Origin: JAMZMI01 sp963848175
GTDB taxonomy: Bacteria > Bacteroidota > Bacteroidia > Cytophagales > Cyclobacteriaceae
Length of the DNA: 64,000 nucleotides
Reading direction: 5' to 3'
NCBI GenBank assembly: GCA_963848175.1
Contig: CAWKCO010000003.1
Location: 782,371-846,370 of the forward strand
Positions 17,001-25,629 of this stretch are shown here, piece after piece (position 1 is the stretch's first letter; each line of letters begins with the position of its first letter). The translations under genes and the position numbers were made by a program. Under the pieces are notes generated by a model. That model was not told where the DNA came from. It did no database searches and saw nothing but the letters and a program-made list of their open reading frames with translations.

Positions 17001-18299
17001 AAACTAGAGAAGATATGGAAGGATTGGGAAGCCTTTGCAGCTTACGCCTTCAACAAGTCTCACAGTACCTGTTATTCTGTGGTTGCCTATCAGACAGGTT
17101 ACCTCAAGGCCAACTACCCGGCCGAATACATGGCCTCCGTGCTCACTCATAACCAGAGTAACATTGAGAAAGTGAGCTTTTTTATGGAAGAATGCCGTAC
17201 CCAAGGCATCAAAGTACTAGGCCCACACGTCAATGAATCGGGACTCAATTTTGAGGTGAACCAGATCGGAGAGATTCGCTTTGGTATGGGTGCGATCAAG
17301 GGTACTGGCGAATCGGCTATTTTGGCGATCATCGATGAGCGCAAAGAAAACGGCCACTTCAAAGATATTTTCGATTTTGCCACACGTGTCAACCTTCGCT
17401 CTGTCAACAAAAAATCGTTTGAGAGTTTGGCTAAGGCAGGAGGGTTCGATTGCTTTCCCGAATTTCACCGCAGACAATACGTCGATCCTGATGAAGATGG
17501 CACTTCCGTAATCGAAAAGTCCATCCGCTATGCCAACAAAATGCAGCAGGAAGAGGACAGTGCGCAAGTGTCGCTTTTCGGTGGGGGAGGCTCCTCTGGT
17601 GATGTGACCATGCGACCAAAAGTCGGCCGTATTGAACCTTATGGCGATATCGAAAAGCTCAATATCGAGCGCGAAATGGTCGGACTGTACATCACAGGAC
17701 ATCCGCTCGACCAATTCAAATTTGAGATGCAGTACCTCACCAACGCCAACCTGAGCGACCTCAAAGAACTCGAAAAACTCAAAGGAAGAGAAGTAAAACT
17801 CGGCGGGGTGATCAGCAGTGTGCAGCACCGAATGACCAAAAAAGGCAAGCCCTTCGGCCAGCTCACTCTCGAAGACTACAACGACAACCACAGTTTTTTC
17901 CTCTTTTCGCAGGACTATATCAACTTCAAACCCTTCCTCGAAACAGGCTGGTTCATCTACCTTACAGGCATGGTGCAAAACCGCTGGAACGGCGAAGAAC
18001 TCGAACTAAAAATCTTGCAAATGCAGCCGCTCGACGAGATTCGGGACAAAATGACCAAAGGGCTGGAAGTACAAATGCGCCTCAGCGACGTGCGCCTCGA
18101 CCTCATCGACGAGATCGAATCGTACGGCAAAAAGTACCCTGGCAACAACGTCATGAAACTCAGCATCGTGTCGTCCTTCGAAGACCGCCTCATCAACCTC
18201 GACATGCTCAGCCGCAAAGTCTCCATCAACATGAGCGACGGACTACTCAAGGAACTAGACGCCAACGAAGATTTGAAATACAAAGTCTTACTCGCCTAG
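14066..18299 (+). CDS. dnaE: DNA polymerase III alpha subunit with N-terminal DnaQ-like exonuclease; frame broken at ~14487
   Basis: This is the replicative polymerase. The first part (14066 to ~14487) has DEDDh exonuclease motifs F-D-T-E-T-T-G and V-G-H-N-I-E-F-D. The frame then shifts by +1, and the third motif (A-H-D-A-A-Y-D-V-D-A-T), needed for the same domain, is in the second frame, which runs to 18299. Skipping one A of the AAA at 14487-14489 gives a continuous read with the G-G-x-G-G linker expected in Bacteroidota DnaE. Downstream come the PHP domain (H-L-H-V-H-S), polymerase palm with P-D-I-D-I-D-F-D, the thumb and fingers, and a C-terminal OB region. The total of ~1410 aa is normal for the exo-fused form. 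The second frame alone could start at ATG 14430 or 14508, which would give a polymerase without proofreading. A sequence error is the simplest explanation. Confidence 0.93.
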
Positions 18300-18614
18300 C
18301 GGTGGAGTGTTTTGTTTTTTTGGAGAGAACGAGTGTCGCTTTGCTGATAGAGTGCTCTGGCTGTCTGGAGTATCTTTTTCCTCGTGCGTTTATCTCAGGC
18401 TTGTGGGCTTTGGGCTGCACCTGAAAATGGAAAGTTAACTCCTGTTCAACAAGGAAAAAGGATACTCCTGCCCATCCAGTCTATTTTGCGAGTTTTGAGC
18501 CATCGTTGGTGTTTTGAGCCGTTGTTATTACCAACAATCCATCTTTGCCATCGTTGGTGTTATCACCAACGAGCGTTACCTATTATTGATGTTCCCACCA
18601 ACAGCATAGGGGGT
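18300..18614. other. Intergenic region with small G-T-T-G-G-T-G hairpins
   Basis: No gene is supported. The stretch from ~18500 holds repeated copies of GCCATCGTTGGTGTT and their partial complements. The best hairpin is CGTTGGTG (18552-18559) with CACCAACG (18564-18571) and loop TTAT; a weaker one is TTGTT/AACAA near 18522-18535. These could form a structured 3' UTR after dnaE, but no T-run follows. Confidence 0.4.
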
Positions 18615-18654
18615 GAAAAAAAGCGCCAACGAGGTTTGTAACCTCATTGGCGCT
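18615..18654 (-). terminator. Strong rho-independent terminator of the DUF3127 gene
   Basis: The 15-bp arms 18622-18636 and 18640-18654 are complementary except for one wobble, with loop TGT. On the minus strand the stem is followed by a run of seven or more T (plus-strand A-run at 18616-18622). It lies ~70 bp downstream of the minus-strand gene ending at 18726. Confidence 0.88.
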
Positions 18655-18725
18655 AGTATCATAATAAGGTTTCAGCCTTCCTAATACTTCCTAAGAGCCC
18701 AATTACCTAAAAGCTATTTGCCCAA

Positions 18726-19112
18726 TTAAAACGGCAAATCATCACCATCAGAATCCCCAGAGCTTGCCCATTGGTCTTCTACTGCTGGTGGAGGAGGCGT
18801 ATCAGGAGATCCGCTTGGCGCAGGAGCTGAGCTACCTTTTTTCTCTAGTTTCCACGCTTGTAGGCTGTTGAAATATTGTGTTTCCCCTTTAGGGTTGGTC
18901 CATTTTCTTCCTTTCAAGTTGAAAGAGATATTCATCATGTCGCCTTGTTGAAAATGATCCAACTGAACACAGTTTGCTTGAATCAATTCAAACTTGATTA
19001 CCTCAGGGTATTGAGGGTTTTCGGCATATTCTATTACAAACTCACGCTTCTTAAATGAGTCGGTTATGTTCTGGGTGTCAAATTTCTCAATCAGCTTTCC
19101 TTCAATATTCAT
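18726..19112 (-). CDS. DUF3127 OB-fold, SSB-like protein
   Basis: The 128-aa product opens with M-N-I-E-G-K-L-I-E and has the DUF3127 pattern: an early K-K-R-E-F-V-I-E strand, a central D-H-F-Q-Q-G-D segment and a late L-Q-A-W-K-L-E strand, as in small OB-fold proteins of Bacteroidota. A Pro/Ser-rich linker leads to an acidic tip ending D-D-L-P-F, the same design as the C-terminal protein-recruiting tail of SSB. Single-stranded DNA binding is therefore inferred, not shown. It is a single-gene transcript with its own terminator. Confidence 0.82.
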   Translation of the reverse strand: MNIEGKLIEKFDTQNITDSFKKREFVIEYAENPQYPEVIKFELIQANCVQLDHFQQGDMMNISFNLKGRKWTNPKGETQYFNSLQAWKLEKKGSSAPAPSGSPDTPPPPAVEDQWASSGDSDGDDLPF

Positions 19113-19166
19113 ATTTTCGTCTTCTTAAATAAACTATTAGACAAATTAAGAGTTCTCTCTAGTCAT

Positions 19167-19316
19167 ATGAAAAGGTCAAAGAAGATATTTTTAGTTATCG
19201 CCATCATTTTTATCCTCATCATGGTTTTTATAAGTTTTGATATCAGTCGTCGCACTACTTGGCCAGGAGCCAAAAAGAACCTCGAAGAACGAATAGAGGA
19301 ACGCATCAACGAATAA
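19167..19316 (+). CDS. Small single-pass membrane protein (49 aa)
   Basis: ATG at 19167 to TAA at 19314-19316 encodes a basic N-terminus (M-K-R-S-K-K), one transmembrane helix (~residues 7-24), then a D-I-S-R-R-T-T-W-P-G-A-K-K motif and a charged helical tail (E-E-R-I-E-E-R-I). The R-R-T-x-x-P-G motif after a single helix resembles short conserved Bacteroidota proteins, from memory. It is divergent from the DUF3127 gene and 57 bp upstream of the haem lipoprotein gene. Function is unknown. Confidence 0.65.
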   Translation: MKRSKKIFLVIAIIFILIMVFISFDISRRTTWPGAKKNLEERIEERINE

Positions 19317-19373
19317 CAAAAGATGTTTATCTTGAACTTAAAGAGCTAAATAAAACGCACAAAAAAAGTATTT

Positions 19374-20168
19374 ATGAAGTATTTACCTTTCACCGCAATC
19401 CTTACATCCACCATATTATTTATTTCTTGCCTAAGTGAAAAAGAAGTGAATCCTGGTTGCATCAATAACGACCTAACGCTTCAACTCGATACGGCTATTA
19501 ATCCTACTTGCACCGTTGCTGGTAGTATCAAGCTGATTGCTACAGGAGGTTCGGGTAGCTTAAGTTTTAAAATAGATGGTTCCGGCAGCCAGTCTAGTTC
19601 CTTGTTTGAAGGTGTTTCTGCGGGTACATACAGCATGAGCGTTCATGATAAAAATGGGTGCTCAGCCAGTCTTGCGGTATCATTGGATATACCAGATGGA
19701 GGCATGGTTACTTCCATTGTTTCGTCTTCTTCTGCTGGATGCGGAACTTCACAAGGTGCTGTAGAAGTGAGCGTAACTGGTGGAGCGGGTGGATATAAGT
19801 TCAAGCTCAATGAAGATGGAGCTCAGCAGGGGAGTGGTGCTTTCGAAAACCTGGCCGCTGGAAAGTATCGTATCTTCGTGACAGATTCGGAGAGCTGCGT
19901 TACCTCTATTGATCATCTGGTCACCTCTGGAATCAGTCTTAAAGATGACATTATGCCCATTATTAATGCCAATTGTGCTGTTTCTGGTTGCCATAAAGAT
20001 AGTCAGACACCATTGTTCACCAGTGAGGCCAACGTTTTGGCGAATGCCAGTCGCATCAAATCACAAACGGGATCAGGTTCAATGCCCCCAAGTACAGAGC
20101 CAGATCTTACAGCAGCTCAAATTGCTCAAATTGCATGCTGGGCAGATGACGTAGCAGCAGCGAAGTAA
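19374..20168 (+). CDS. Lipoprotein with two SprB-type repeats and a C-terminal haem c motif
   Basis: The 264-aa product has a lipoprotein signal (L-F-I-S-C). Two modules of the SprB repeat type follow (T-G-G-S-G-S-L-S-F-K-I-D-G and T-G-G-A-G-G-Y-K-F-K-L-N), each ending in a D-x-x-x-C-x-x-S segment. Residues ~190-264 are a cytochrome c-like domain with C-A-V-S-G-C-H (CX4CH) and a later G-S-M-P-P segment that could supply the distal methionine. This arrangement suggests a surface or periplasmic electron carrier; the partner is unknown. The CX4CH spacing is atypical versus CX2CH but is common in Bacteroidota proteins of this type. Confidence 0.82.
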   Translation: MKYLPFTAILTSTILFISCLSEKEVNPGCINNDLTLQLDTAINPTCTVAGSIKLIATGGSGSLSFKIDGSGSQSSSLFEGVSAGTYSMSVHDKNGCSASLAVSLDIPDGGMVTSIVSSSSAGCGTSQGAVEVSVTGGAGGYKFKLNEDGAQQGSGAFENLAAGKYRIFVTDSESCVTSIDHLVTSGISLKDDIMPIINANCAVSGCHKDSQTPLFTSEANVLANASRIKSQTGSGSMPPSTEPDLTAAQIAQIACWADDVAAAK

Positions 20169-20449
20169 TTATAATGAGGCTCTTGGGGTTAGATAAATGT
20201 TTCTATCCGGAGCGCTGTACTTTGACAAGAAAACGGAAGAGCTGAGCACAGAGGCAATAGTTCTGAGCCATTTCAACTCCTTTGGTAAAAGTATTCATTG
20301 TGCGGAAGTTCTTGAACGAGATCATACTAATTGCACTTCATAGCGTATGTAGGTAAGATAGGGGTTTAAATATAATTTTCTCGATTAGCTTTGGTCTGGC
20401 GAAAATTCGAATTTCGCACAAGTTTTTTAATCTTAGCACACGATAAAAA

Positions 20450-20782
20450 ATGAAAGCAACAATTACTTCTATCGAATTAAAGGGTCCTCTTAAGTTTTTT
20501 GCGCTATCTTCTAAAGCATTAGGAATTATCAGACAACTGAAAGCAACAAATTGTAAAGAATTTAAGAAAAAAGGTGTTTGGACAAAACACTATACTATGA
20601 CCTTATGGAATAATGAAGCTGAACTAAGAGAATTCGCCAAAAGTGGGGCTCATTTAGAAGCCATGAAGGTAAGTAGTCAAATTGCGAAGGAGATTAAGAC
20701 AATAACTATTGACACAACAACACTTCCAAATTGGGATGAAGCAATGAAATTGTTAGAGAATGGAAAAGTATTCAAATATTAA
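20450..20782 (+). CDS. Small dimeric alpha/beta-barrel-type protein (monooxygenase-like fold)
   Basis: The 110-aa product starts at ATG 20450. The pattern S-S-K-A-L-G-I-I-R-Q-L, H-Y-T-M-T-L-W-N-N-E-A-E-L-R-E-F and S-G-A-H-L-E-A-M-K looks like the ABM / DUF3291 fold seen in CrtA-like and antibiotic-biosynthesis monooxygenase-like proteins. No cofactor site is visible, and a catalytic role is not assured. The gene stands alone between ~280 bp and ~336 bp of non-coding DNA. Confidence 0.6.
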   Translation: MKATITSIELKGPLKFFALSSKALGIIRQLKATNCKEFKKKGVWTKHYTMTLWNNEAELREFAKSGAHLEAMKVSSQIAKEIKTITIDTTTLPNWDEAMKLLENGKVFKY

Positions 20783-21118
20783 ATCTGCTGTGAATAAGAC
20801 GGTATTGCATTTAATCTCATAACCCACTGCTTAACACCCAGGTCACGTCCTGAAATAAGTAAACACAGCCTGTGAAACTGCCGCTTTGAGCCGTTATTAG
20901 TTTCAGGCAATTTGACTAGTTTATTGTTGTTTCATAGCTGGAACGACAGCTTTTTTACGAAACCGTAAAACATTCCAGCCTACCTTTCTTTACCAAAATT
21001 GAAAAAAAATCAAAACCCATTTCACTACAGTCGTATAAAGGAAGAAGACCCGCAAGTATCGCTTTATTGGGCTATCAACATGAGTTGGCCGCAAAAACAG
21101 GTTTATTAAAGAGTCAAT
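20783..21118. other. Intergenic region without a supported gene
   Basis: A short frame after ~20974 reads protein-like (...K-E-E-D-P-Q-V-S-L-Y-W...) up to a stop near 21110, but it has no convincing start and is under 50 codons. It may be a gene remnant. No terminator or repeat stands out. Confidence 0.3.
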
Positions 21119-21288
21119 ATGAAAGAATTACCTTCCTATTTAGGACGGCTACTAGAGCTAATATCTCGTATTTCACCTATTCCTCTTGCCATCACCTTCA
21201 TATGTTTAGGGATTTCTGTTGTGAAAAATGAGGGTCTGTGGCAGGCCTATCTTATTTCAATTATAGTTTGGGGTGTGCTGTCTGGAAT
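21119..21288 (+). pseudogene. trkH: 5' fragment of trkH-type K+ transporter, cut by an IS3-family element
   Basis: ATG at 21119 begins a fragment with two membrane segments (S-P-I-P-L-A-I-T-F-I-C-L-G and W-Q-A-Y-L-I-S-I-I-V-W-G), as expected for the helices preceding the first P-loop of TrkH/KtrB. The frame runs into the insertion element at ~21289. Joining 21288 to 22538 (or 22541) restores one continuous frame into the large downstream fragment, which supports a single interrupted gene. Confidence 0.75.
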
Positions 21289-21312
21289 TGCTACAAAAAA
21301 CTGGACATTATA

Positions 21313-22170
21313 TTAAGCGCATTTTGAATAATTGATTTTACTGTATTCGTTTGGGGTTTTATATCCTAGATACGAGTGTTTTCTTTGTCGATTATACCAT
21401 ATTTCGATAAACTCAAAAACCTCTGTTTTGGCTTGAAGAATACTGATATACTTGCTGTGATTGACCATTTCTGATTTCAGTATTTTAAAGTAATTCTCTG
21501 CTACTGCATTATCCCAACAATTCCCTTTCCTACTCATAGATTGTAAAACGGGGTGTTTTTTGAGTTCGACTCTGAAAGCATGAGAAGCAAATTGTACGCC
21601 TCTGTCTGAGTGAAAAATTAGTAGTTGTGTGATCGGTCTATTGAGAACGGCCATTCTCCATGCAGCCAGTACAGTTGCTTCTGTGGTCATATCTGTGCTT
21701 AGTGCCCATCCTACAATCTTTCTGTCGAATAAATCCATAATGATAGTTAGATAAAGCCACCCCTGTTCAGTATGTATATAAGTTATATCAGAAACCCATT
21801 TTTCTGCTGGTCTTCTAGCAGTGAAATTTCTATTCAAGTGATTCTCTGCAATAGGAAAGTTGTGTGAAGAATCTGTGGTGTTCACTCGAAACTTCTTACT
21901 TACGATGCTTCTAATACCATTACAGCGCATAATTCTAGCAACACGTTGACGAGATACTTTCCAACCATTTGACACTAGACTATCGGTTATCTTAGGGCTA
22001 CCATATCGATTTTTACTTTCTTTATACACCCTCTTGATTTGCTCTGCAATTTTCTTATTCTCAATCAACCTTGCAGAAGGCTTTCTCCTTTGAAAATCAT
22101 AATATCCACTTCTGCTTACGGTCAAGACTTTGCACATCCTCTCAACACCAAATTCTAAGTGATAATCCAT
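21313..22170 (-). CDS. IS3-family transposase OrfB (DDE integrase)
   Basis: The 285-aa product has an HTH-21-type N-terminal region (Y-G-S-P-K-I-T) and an rve integrase core with DDE motifs: W-V-S-D-I-T-Y-I, F-H-S-D-R-G-V-Q-F and N-C-W-D-N-A-V-A-E-N. It begins at an ATG overlapping the TAA of orfA by one base. The orfB frame is also open upstream to an A6G heptamer at 22218-22224, so a -1 frameshift there could make the OrfAB fusion, as is known for this family. It looks intact. Confidence 0.92.
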   Translation of the reverse strand: MDYHLEFGVERMCKVLTVSRSGYYDFQRRKPSARLIENKKIAEQIKRVYKESKNRYGSPKITDSLVSNGWKVSRQRVARIMRCNGIRSIVSKKFRVNTTDSSHNFPIAENHLNRNFTARRPAEKWVSDITYIHTEQGWLYLTIIMDLFDRKIVGWALSTDMTTEATVLAAWRMAVLNRPITQLLIFHSDRGVQFASHAFRVELKKHPVLQSMSRKGNCWDNAVAENYFKILKSEMVNHSKYISILQAKTEVFEFIEIWYNRQRKHSYLGYKTPNEYSKINYSKCA

Positions 22171-22484
22171 TATGAATTTGTAGATTTGGTGTCTCCCCTG
22201 GAGAAGATGCCTACAGCCTTTTTTAGAATATCACGCTCCAATTGAGCTTCTCTTAGCTCTTTCTTTAACTGCAAGTTTTCTCTTTGCACATCGGTAAGAT
22301 TTGCATTTCCATGCCCCGAAAAGCTACCTTCTTTTGTCTCTTCGTATTCCCTTTTCCACCGTCTGATCAGTTCGGTTCTGACACCTAGTTCTTCTGCAAC
22401 CTCTTTAGACGGTTTTCCTGTTAAACAGAGATTAACTGCCATCATTTTAAATTCCTTATCAAAGGATCTTCTTTCTCTTTTCAT
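22170..22484 (-). CDS. IS3-family transposase OrfA (helix-turn-helix)
   Basis: The 104-aa product has an N-terminal HTH (F-D-K-E-F-K-M-M-A-V-N-L and S-K-E-V-A-E-E-L-G-V) and a leucine-zipper-like segment (L-Q-L-K-K-E-L-R-E-A-Q-L-E-R-D-I-L-K-K). It carries the A6G slippery run near its 3' end. It is the DNA-binding partner of OrfB. Confidence 0.9.
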   Translation of the reverse strand: MKRERRSFDKEFKMMAVNLCLTGKPSKEVAEELGVRTELIRRWKREYEETKEGSFSGHGNANLTDVQRENLQLKKELREAQLERDILKKAVGIFSRGDTKSTNS

Positions 22485-22537
22485 AGATAGTAAATTTAGC
22501 TTTACGAGCTTAACTTACTGTCCAGTCAAATGTAGCA

Positions 22538-23828
22538 GGTTCAGTCTATGTTGCGTATGTGGGCAAAGCACAACCCTGAAAGGGCTTCCTATCGCGAGCA
22601 GTGTTTTTTATTCGCTTTGCTCTGGCTTCTATGTGCGGGCATTTCGGCACTTCCGTTTTTATTTGTTCAGAGAACCGCCGACTTTCCAGATTTTAGCTCA
22701 GCCTATTTTGAGGCCATGTCTGGCTATACCAGTGCCGGGTTAACGATGGTCTCGGATTCTTCGCAGCTTCCCGGTAGCATCCAACTTTACCGGAGCGTTT
22801 TGCAATGGGTAGGAGGATTGGGGTTTGCTTTATTTGCCATGATGGCTATCAATCGCGCAGACCCAATAGACTCCATGTTAGAAGCTTCCGGACTGGGCAA
22901 GTCAGATAAGCTTGACGGTCAGCGACTCATAAAGGCTTACCTCTACACATATCTCGTACTTACAATTTTTATATTCACGGGGCTGGTGCTGTGCTCAATA
23001 CCACTCTGGGAAGCTCTTAACCACAGTCTCACGATGGCCTCCACAGGAGGTTTTACAATCACTGCCAATAGCCTAACCAGCTATTCTGGTCACACGCTTA
23101 TATTTGTTTCCTTTTGCCTCTTGCTATCGGCGCTTCCTTTTCCTGTAATGTATTTGGTGAGCCATGGAAAATGGAGGATTGCCAGGAATAATACTCAGAT
23201 GAAGGTGTTTGCGCTTTGGGTGCTTTTGGCATTAGGTCTGGGTATGGTGGCTACTACCAGTTTCTCCTCCAAGCTCTTTAATATAGTGAGTGCTGCTACT
23301 ACAGCGGGCTTTGCGGTCGGTTCGCCTGCATCTATCCATCCTGCTATCACCACATTGTTGGTTGTTTTAATGATTGTTGGGGGAGCCTCGGCTTCCACAG
23401 CTGGAGGTATCAAGATCAACCGTTTTGTCTGGCTGCTAAAAGGGGTGAAAGCATATCTTCAAAACAAGCAACCACAATATTATTTCAACAAGGAATTGGT
23501 TGAAAATAGCAAAGCATATAAAAGTATGCGAATTGCAGGGTTATATCTTCTCTGCTCTCTATCCATTCGCCTGCTGGGTGCGGTGGCAATATTATTACTA
23601 GAACCCATGGCCAAATCTTCCGATGTGCTTTTTGATACTGCTTCAGCAATCACCACTACAGGGCTGAGTTCAGGTTTTACCGGAAGTGGCATCCATTGGG
23701 GGTCGAAATGGATTCTTTCTATACTTATGTGGGTTGGTCGGTTGGAGTATCAAACTATCTCCTTGTTTCTTATTATGGCTTTTCTGAAAATTCCTGTGTT
23801 TACACGAAGCGAAAAACCTGTTGATTGA
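22538..23828 (+). pseudogene. trkH: 3' main part of trkH-type K+ transporter, separated from its start by the IS
   Basis: This ~430-codon fragment has the TrkH/KtrB pore-loop filters: Y-T-S-A-G-L-T, S-T-G-G-F-T, T-T-A-G-F and T-T-T-G-L-S. It also has G-G-A-S-A-S-T-A-G-G-I-K before the third pore segment and helices throughout. The first two helices are missing and lie at 21119-21288. Translation from the internal ATG at 22548 would give a protein lacking them, so function is doubtful. A TrkA partner is not in the window. The stop is 10 bp from the convergent DEAD-like gene. Confidence 0.85.
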
Positions 23829-23838
23829 AAATCAACTT

Positions 23839-24450
23839 TCATTCCTCCTTAACAATGATCGGATTAACCATCACCCGCTCTATCAATTCTGGGAAGTTTT
23901 TATACCACGAATTGGCCAGTAGAATACACTGTGATTTTTCGATCCTGTCTGTCACACCGTAAATCAGCGGGTATTTGTCGGAGGTGTAGGAATCCACATC
24001 GTCCACCACAAACATTTTCAGTTCTCCCATATTGATTCCCGTGATTTTCAGCAAGTCGTTGAGACGCTGCGGAGTGCCAATGAGTATATCCAATCCTTCG
24101 TAGATTTGGTCTTTGTGGTATTGTATCATGCCTTGATCAAATACGGTCAATATTCGCAAATCGGTGTGCTTGGCCAGAAGCGCAAATTGCTCTTCAAGCT
24201 CAAAAGCTTTTTCTTTTGTAGCGGCCATGATGATGGCTCGGGGAGCTTCCTGAAATGCCGCTTTTAGCTGTTGGATTACTCCAATAACCATGGCCGTGGA
24301 CTTGCCCGACCCCTCTGGCAAAATGATAAAAAGGTCTGCCCCAGATTTAATTTGAGAAAGACTCGAGGTTTGTATGGGCTTGGGCTGCTTATCAAATCCT
24401 GCGTCAGCCAATCCAGCTACCAATTCAGGAGTTAGTTTTTTTAAATTCAA
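23839..24450 (-). CDS. Single-lobe DEAD-box-like ATPase (203 aa)
   Basis: The product carries only the first RecA-like lobe of a DEAD-box helicase. Visible motifs are a Q-motif-like start (F-D-K-Q-P-K-P-I-Q), Walker A P-E-G-S-G-K-S-T, a motif Ia-Ib region, G-T-P-Q-R-L and Walker B as V-V-D-D-V-D in place of DEAD. There is no second lobe with the arginine-finger motif VI, and the frame ends naturally near I-I-V-K-E-E. It cannot be a canonical helicase by itself. It may be a nucleotide-binding regulator; I recall similar short proteins in Cytophagales but cannot verify that. Confidence 0.75.
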   Translation of the reverse strand: MNLKKLTPELVAGLADAGFDKQPKPIQTSSLSQIKSGADLFIILPEGSGKSTAMVIGVIQQLKAAFQEAPRAIIMAATKEKAFELEEQFALLAKHTDLRILTVFDQGMIQYHKDQIYEGLDILIGTPQRLNDLLKITGINMGELKMFVVDDVDSYTSDKYPLIYGVTDRIEKSQCILLANSWYKNFPELIERVMVNPIIVKEE

Positions 24451-24624
24451 TTCTTTCGTGTTAGGAATGCTTTTTATTCAGTGGCAAAGCTAGTGCTATT
24501 TTAAGCTATCCAAGTTTTTAATCCGGCCGGTGGGTTTTAGCGCTGAACTACCTTCACTGAACTGATTTTAAATTGCAATTGGATTCTAATAGCTCACCCC
24601 ATTTTTCTCCTTTATTTTTGGCGT

Positions 24625-25588
24625 ATGCCTATCATAAAAGACTCCTCTTACAAATCACGCCCATTTTATATGCTCACCCCACATTGGGAGACCGTCGTGC
24701 CGTCCATCTTTTATAAAGGGCCACAGGTAAATTACGTTCGCCAGCGGTTGGAGCTTGCCGATGGGGATTTCTTGGATTTAGATAAGCTCGAAGCTGGAAA
24801 TAGGCGATGCATGATCATAACCCATGGGTTGGAAGGAGGTTCGGATAGGTATTATGTCCGAAGAACGGCCGACTACTTTCACCGCAGAGGTTGGGATATC
24901 TATGCATGGAATTGTAGGAGCTGTAGTGGGGAGTTGAACCGATTGCCACGTTTTTACCACCATGGTGAAACGGGAGATTTAAATGAGATTGTAGAGTTGG
25001 CTATTGCGTCGGGATATGAAGAGATCGTACTCTTTGGCTACTCGATGGGAGGGAGCATGACGCTGAAATACCTTGGCGAAAGGGCGGTGGCATCAGAAAT
25101 AAAAGCAGCAACTGTTTTTTCTGTACCGTGCAATTTGAGAGACAGTGCCGATGCACTCAAACTAAAAGAAAACCAGTTTTACGAAAAGCGTTTTTTGAAC
25201 AAGCTAAAAGCAAAAATGAAACTAAAGGCGCTAAAGTATCCAGAGGTGATTGATGTGTCTGGCATTGATCAGATGGTTGATTTTGATGAGTTTCATGAAA
25301 AATATACCGTTCCTTTACACGGATTTGCCAGCGCGAAAGGAATTTTTCGCAATAGCCACTTGTGATGGCTATATGGCAGACATCCAAGTGCCCACATTGG
25401 TGTGCAATGCGCTAAACGATCCGATGCTTGGCGAGAAGTGCTATCCTTATGACATAGCAGCTGCATGCGAAAAGGTGTTTTTAGAAACCCCGGCGCTAGG
25501 TGGTCATACAGGCTTTAGCCTTTCCGCAAAAGGACATAGCTGGATGGAGTGGAGAGCGGAGGAGTTTTATGGGGCTTTGGGGTATTAG
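24625..25588 (+). CDS. YheT-family alpha/beta hydrolase, frame broken at ~25336
   Basis: The N-terminal part has the oxyanion-side motif H-G-L-E-G-G-S-D-R-Y-Y and the nucleophile elbow G-Y-S-M-G-G. The C-terminal part, in another frame, has P-T-L-V-C-N-A-L-N-D-P-M (acid D) and G-G-H-T-G-F (catalytic H). The first frame stops at 25365. Dropping one A of the AAA at 25336-25338 gives a continuous read (P-L-H-G-F-A-S-A-K-E-F-F) that matches the family. All three catalytic elements are preserved across the break, which favours a sequence error over old decay. The family acts on lipid-like esters; the substrate is unknown. Confidence 0.82.
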
Positions 25589-25629
25589 GGTTTTGGGTGT
25601 TTGGGCTTTTGGGCTTTTGGGAAGTTGGG
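25571..25629 (+). other. G-run tract with G-quadruplex potential
   Basis: Eight runs of three or more G occur at 25571, 25579, 25588, 25595, 25603, 25611, 25619 and 25627, spaced by 4-6 mostly T. The tract straddles the stop codon of the YheT-like gene. It could stop polymerases or act in the mRNA 3' end. The rest of the gap to 25879 shows no gene. Confidence 0.5.

Larger units (their letters stand above)
21289..22537 (-). mobile_element. IS3-family insertion sequence inside trkH (~1.25 kb)
   Basis: The element carries orfA and orfB on the minus strand and imperfect terminal inverted repeats. The left end TGCTACA-n5-CTGGACA-n5-TTAAGC matches the reverse complement of the right end TGCTACA-n5-CTGGACA-n5-TTAAGC. 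Ends begin with TG and finish with CA as usual for IS3 relatives. I see no convincing target duplication: the flanks are ...GAAT and GGTT..., so the insertion may be old or the duplication mutated. Confidence 0.85.

Noticed and set aside
17217..17978. Long minus-strand frame opposite the polymerase part of dnaE
   Set aside because: It is a shadow of the dnaE codon pattern; dnaE homology is certain and the minus-strand product is Phe/Glu-rich without a known domain.
18384..18641. 85-codon frame after dnaE
   Set aside because: It consists of the small hairpin repeats and the opposite gene's terminator, with no coding character.
20200..21118. The 20450 gene as a further integron cassette
   Set aside because: The flanks do not show the AAC-AAG ... 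AGGC-GTT pair or a matching own-complement box.
21313..22484. IS transposase frames as resident chromosomal genes
   Set aside because: Inverted repeats and the interrupted trkH show that they belong to an insertion element.
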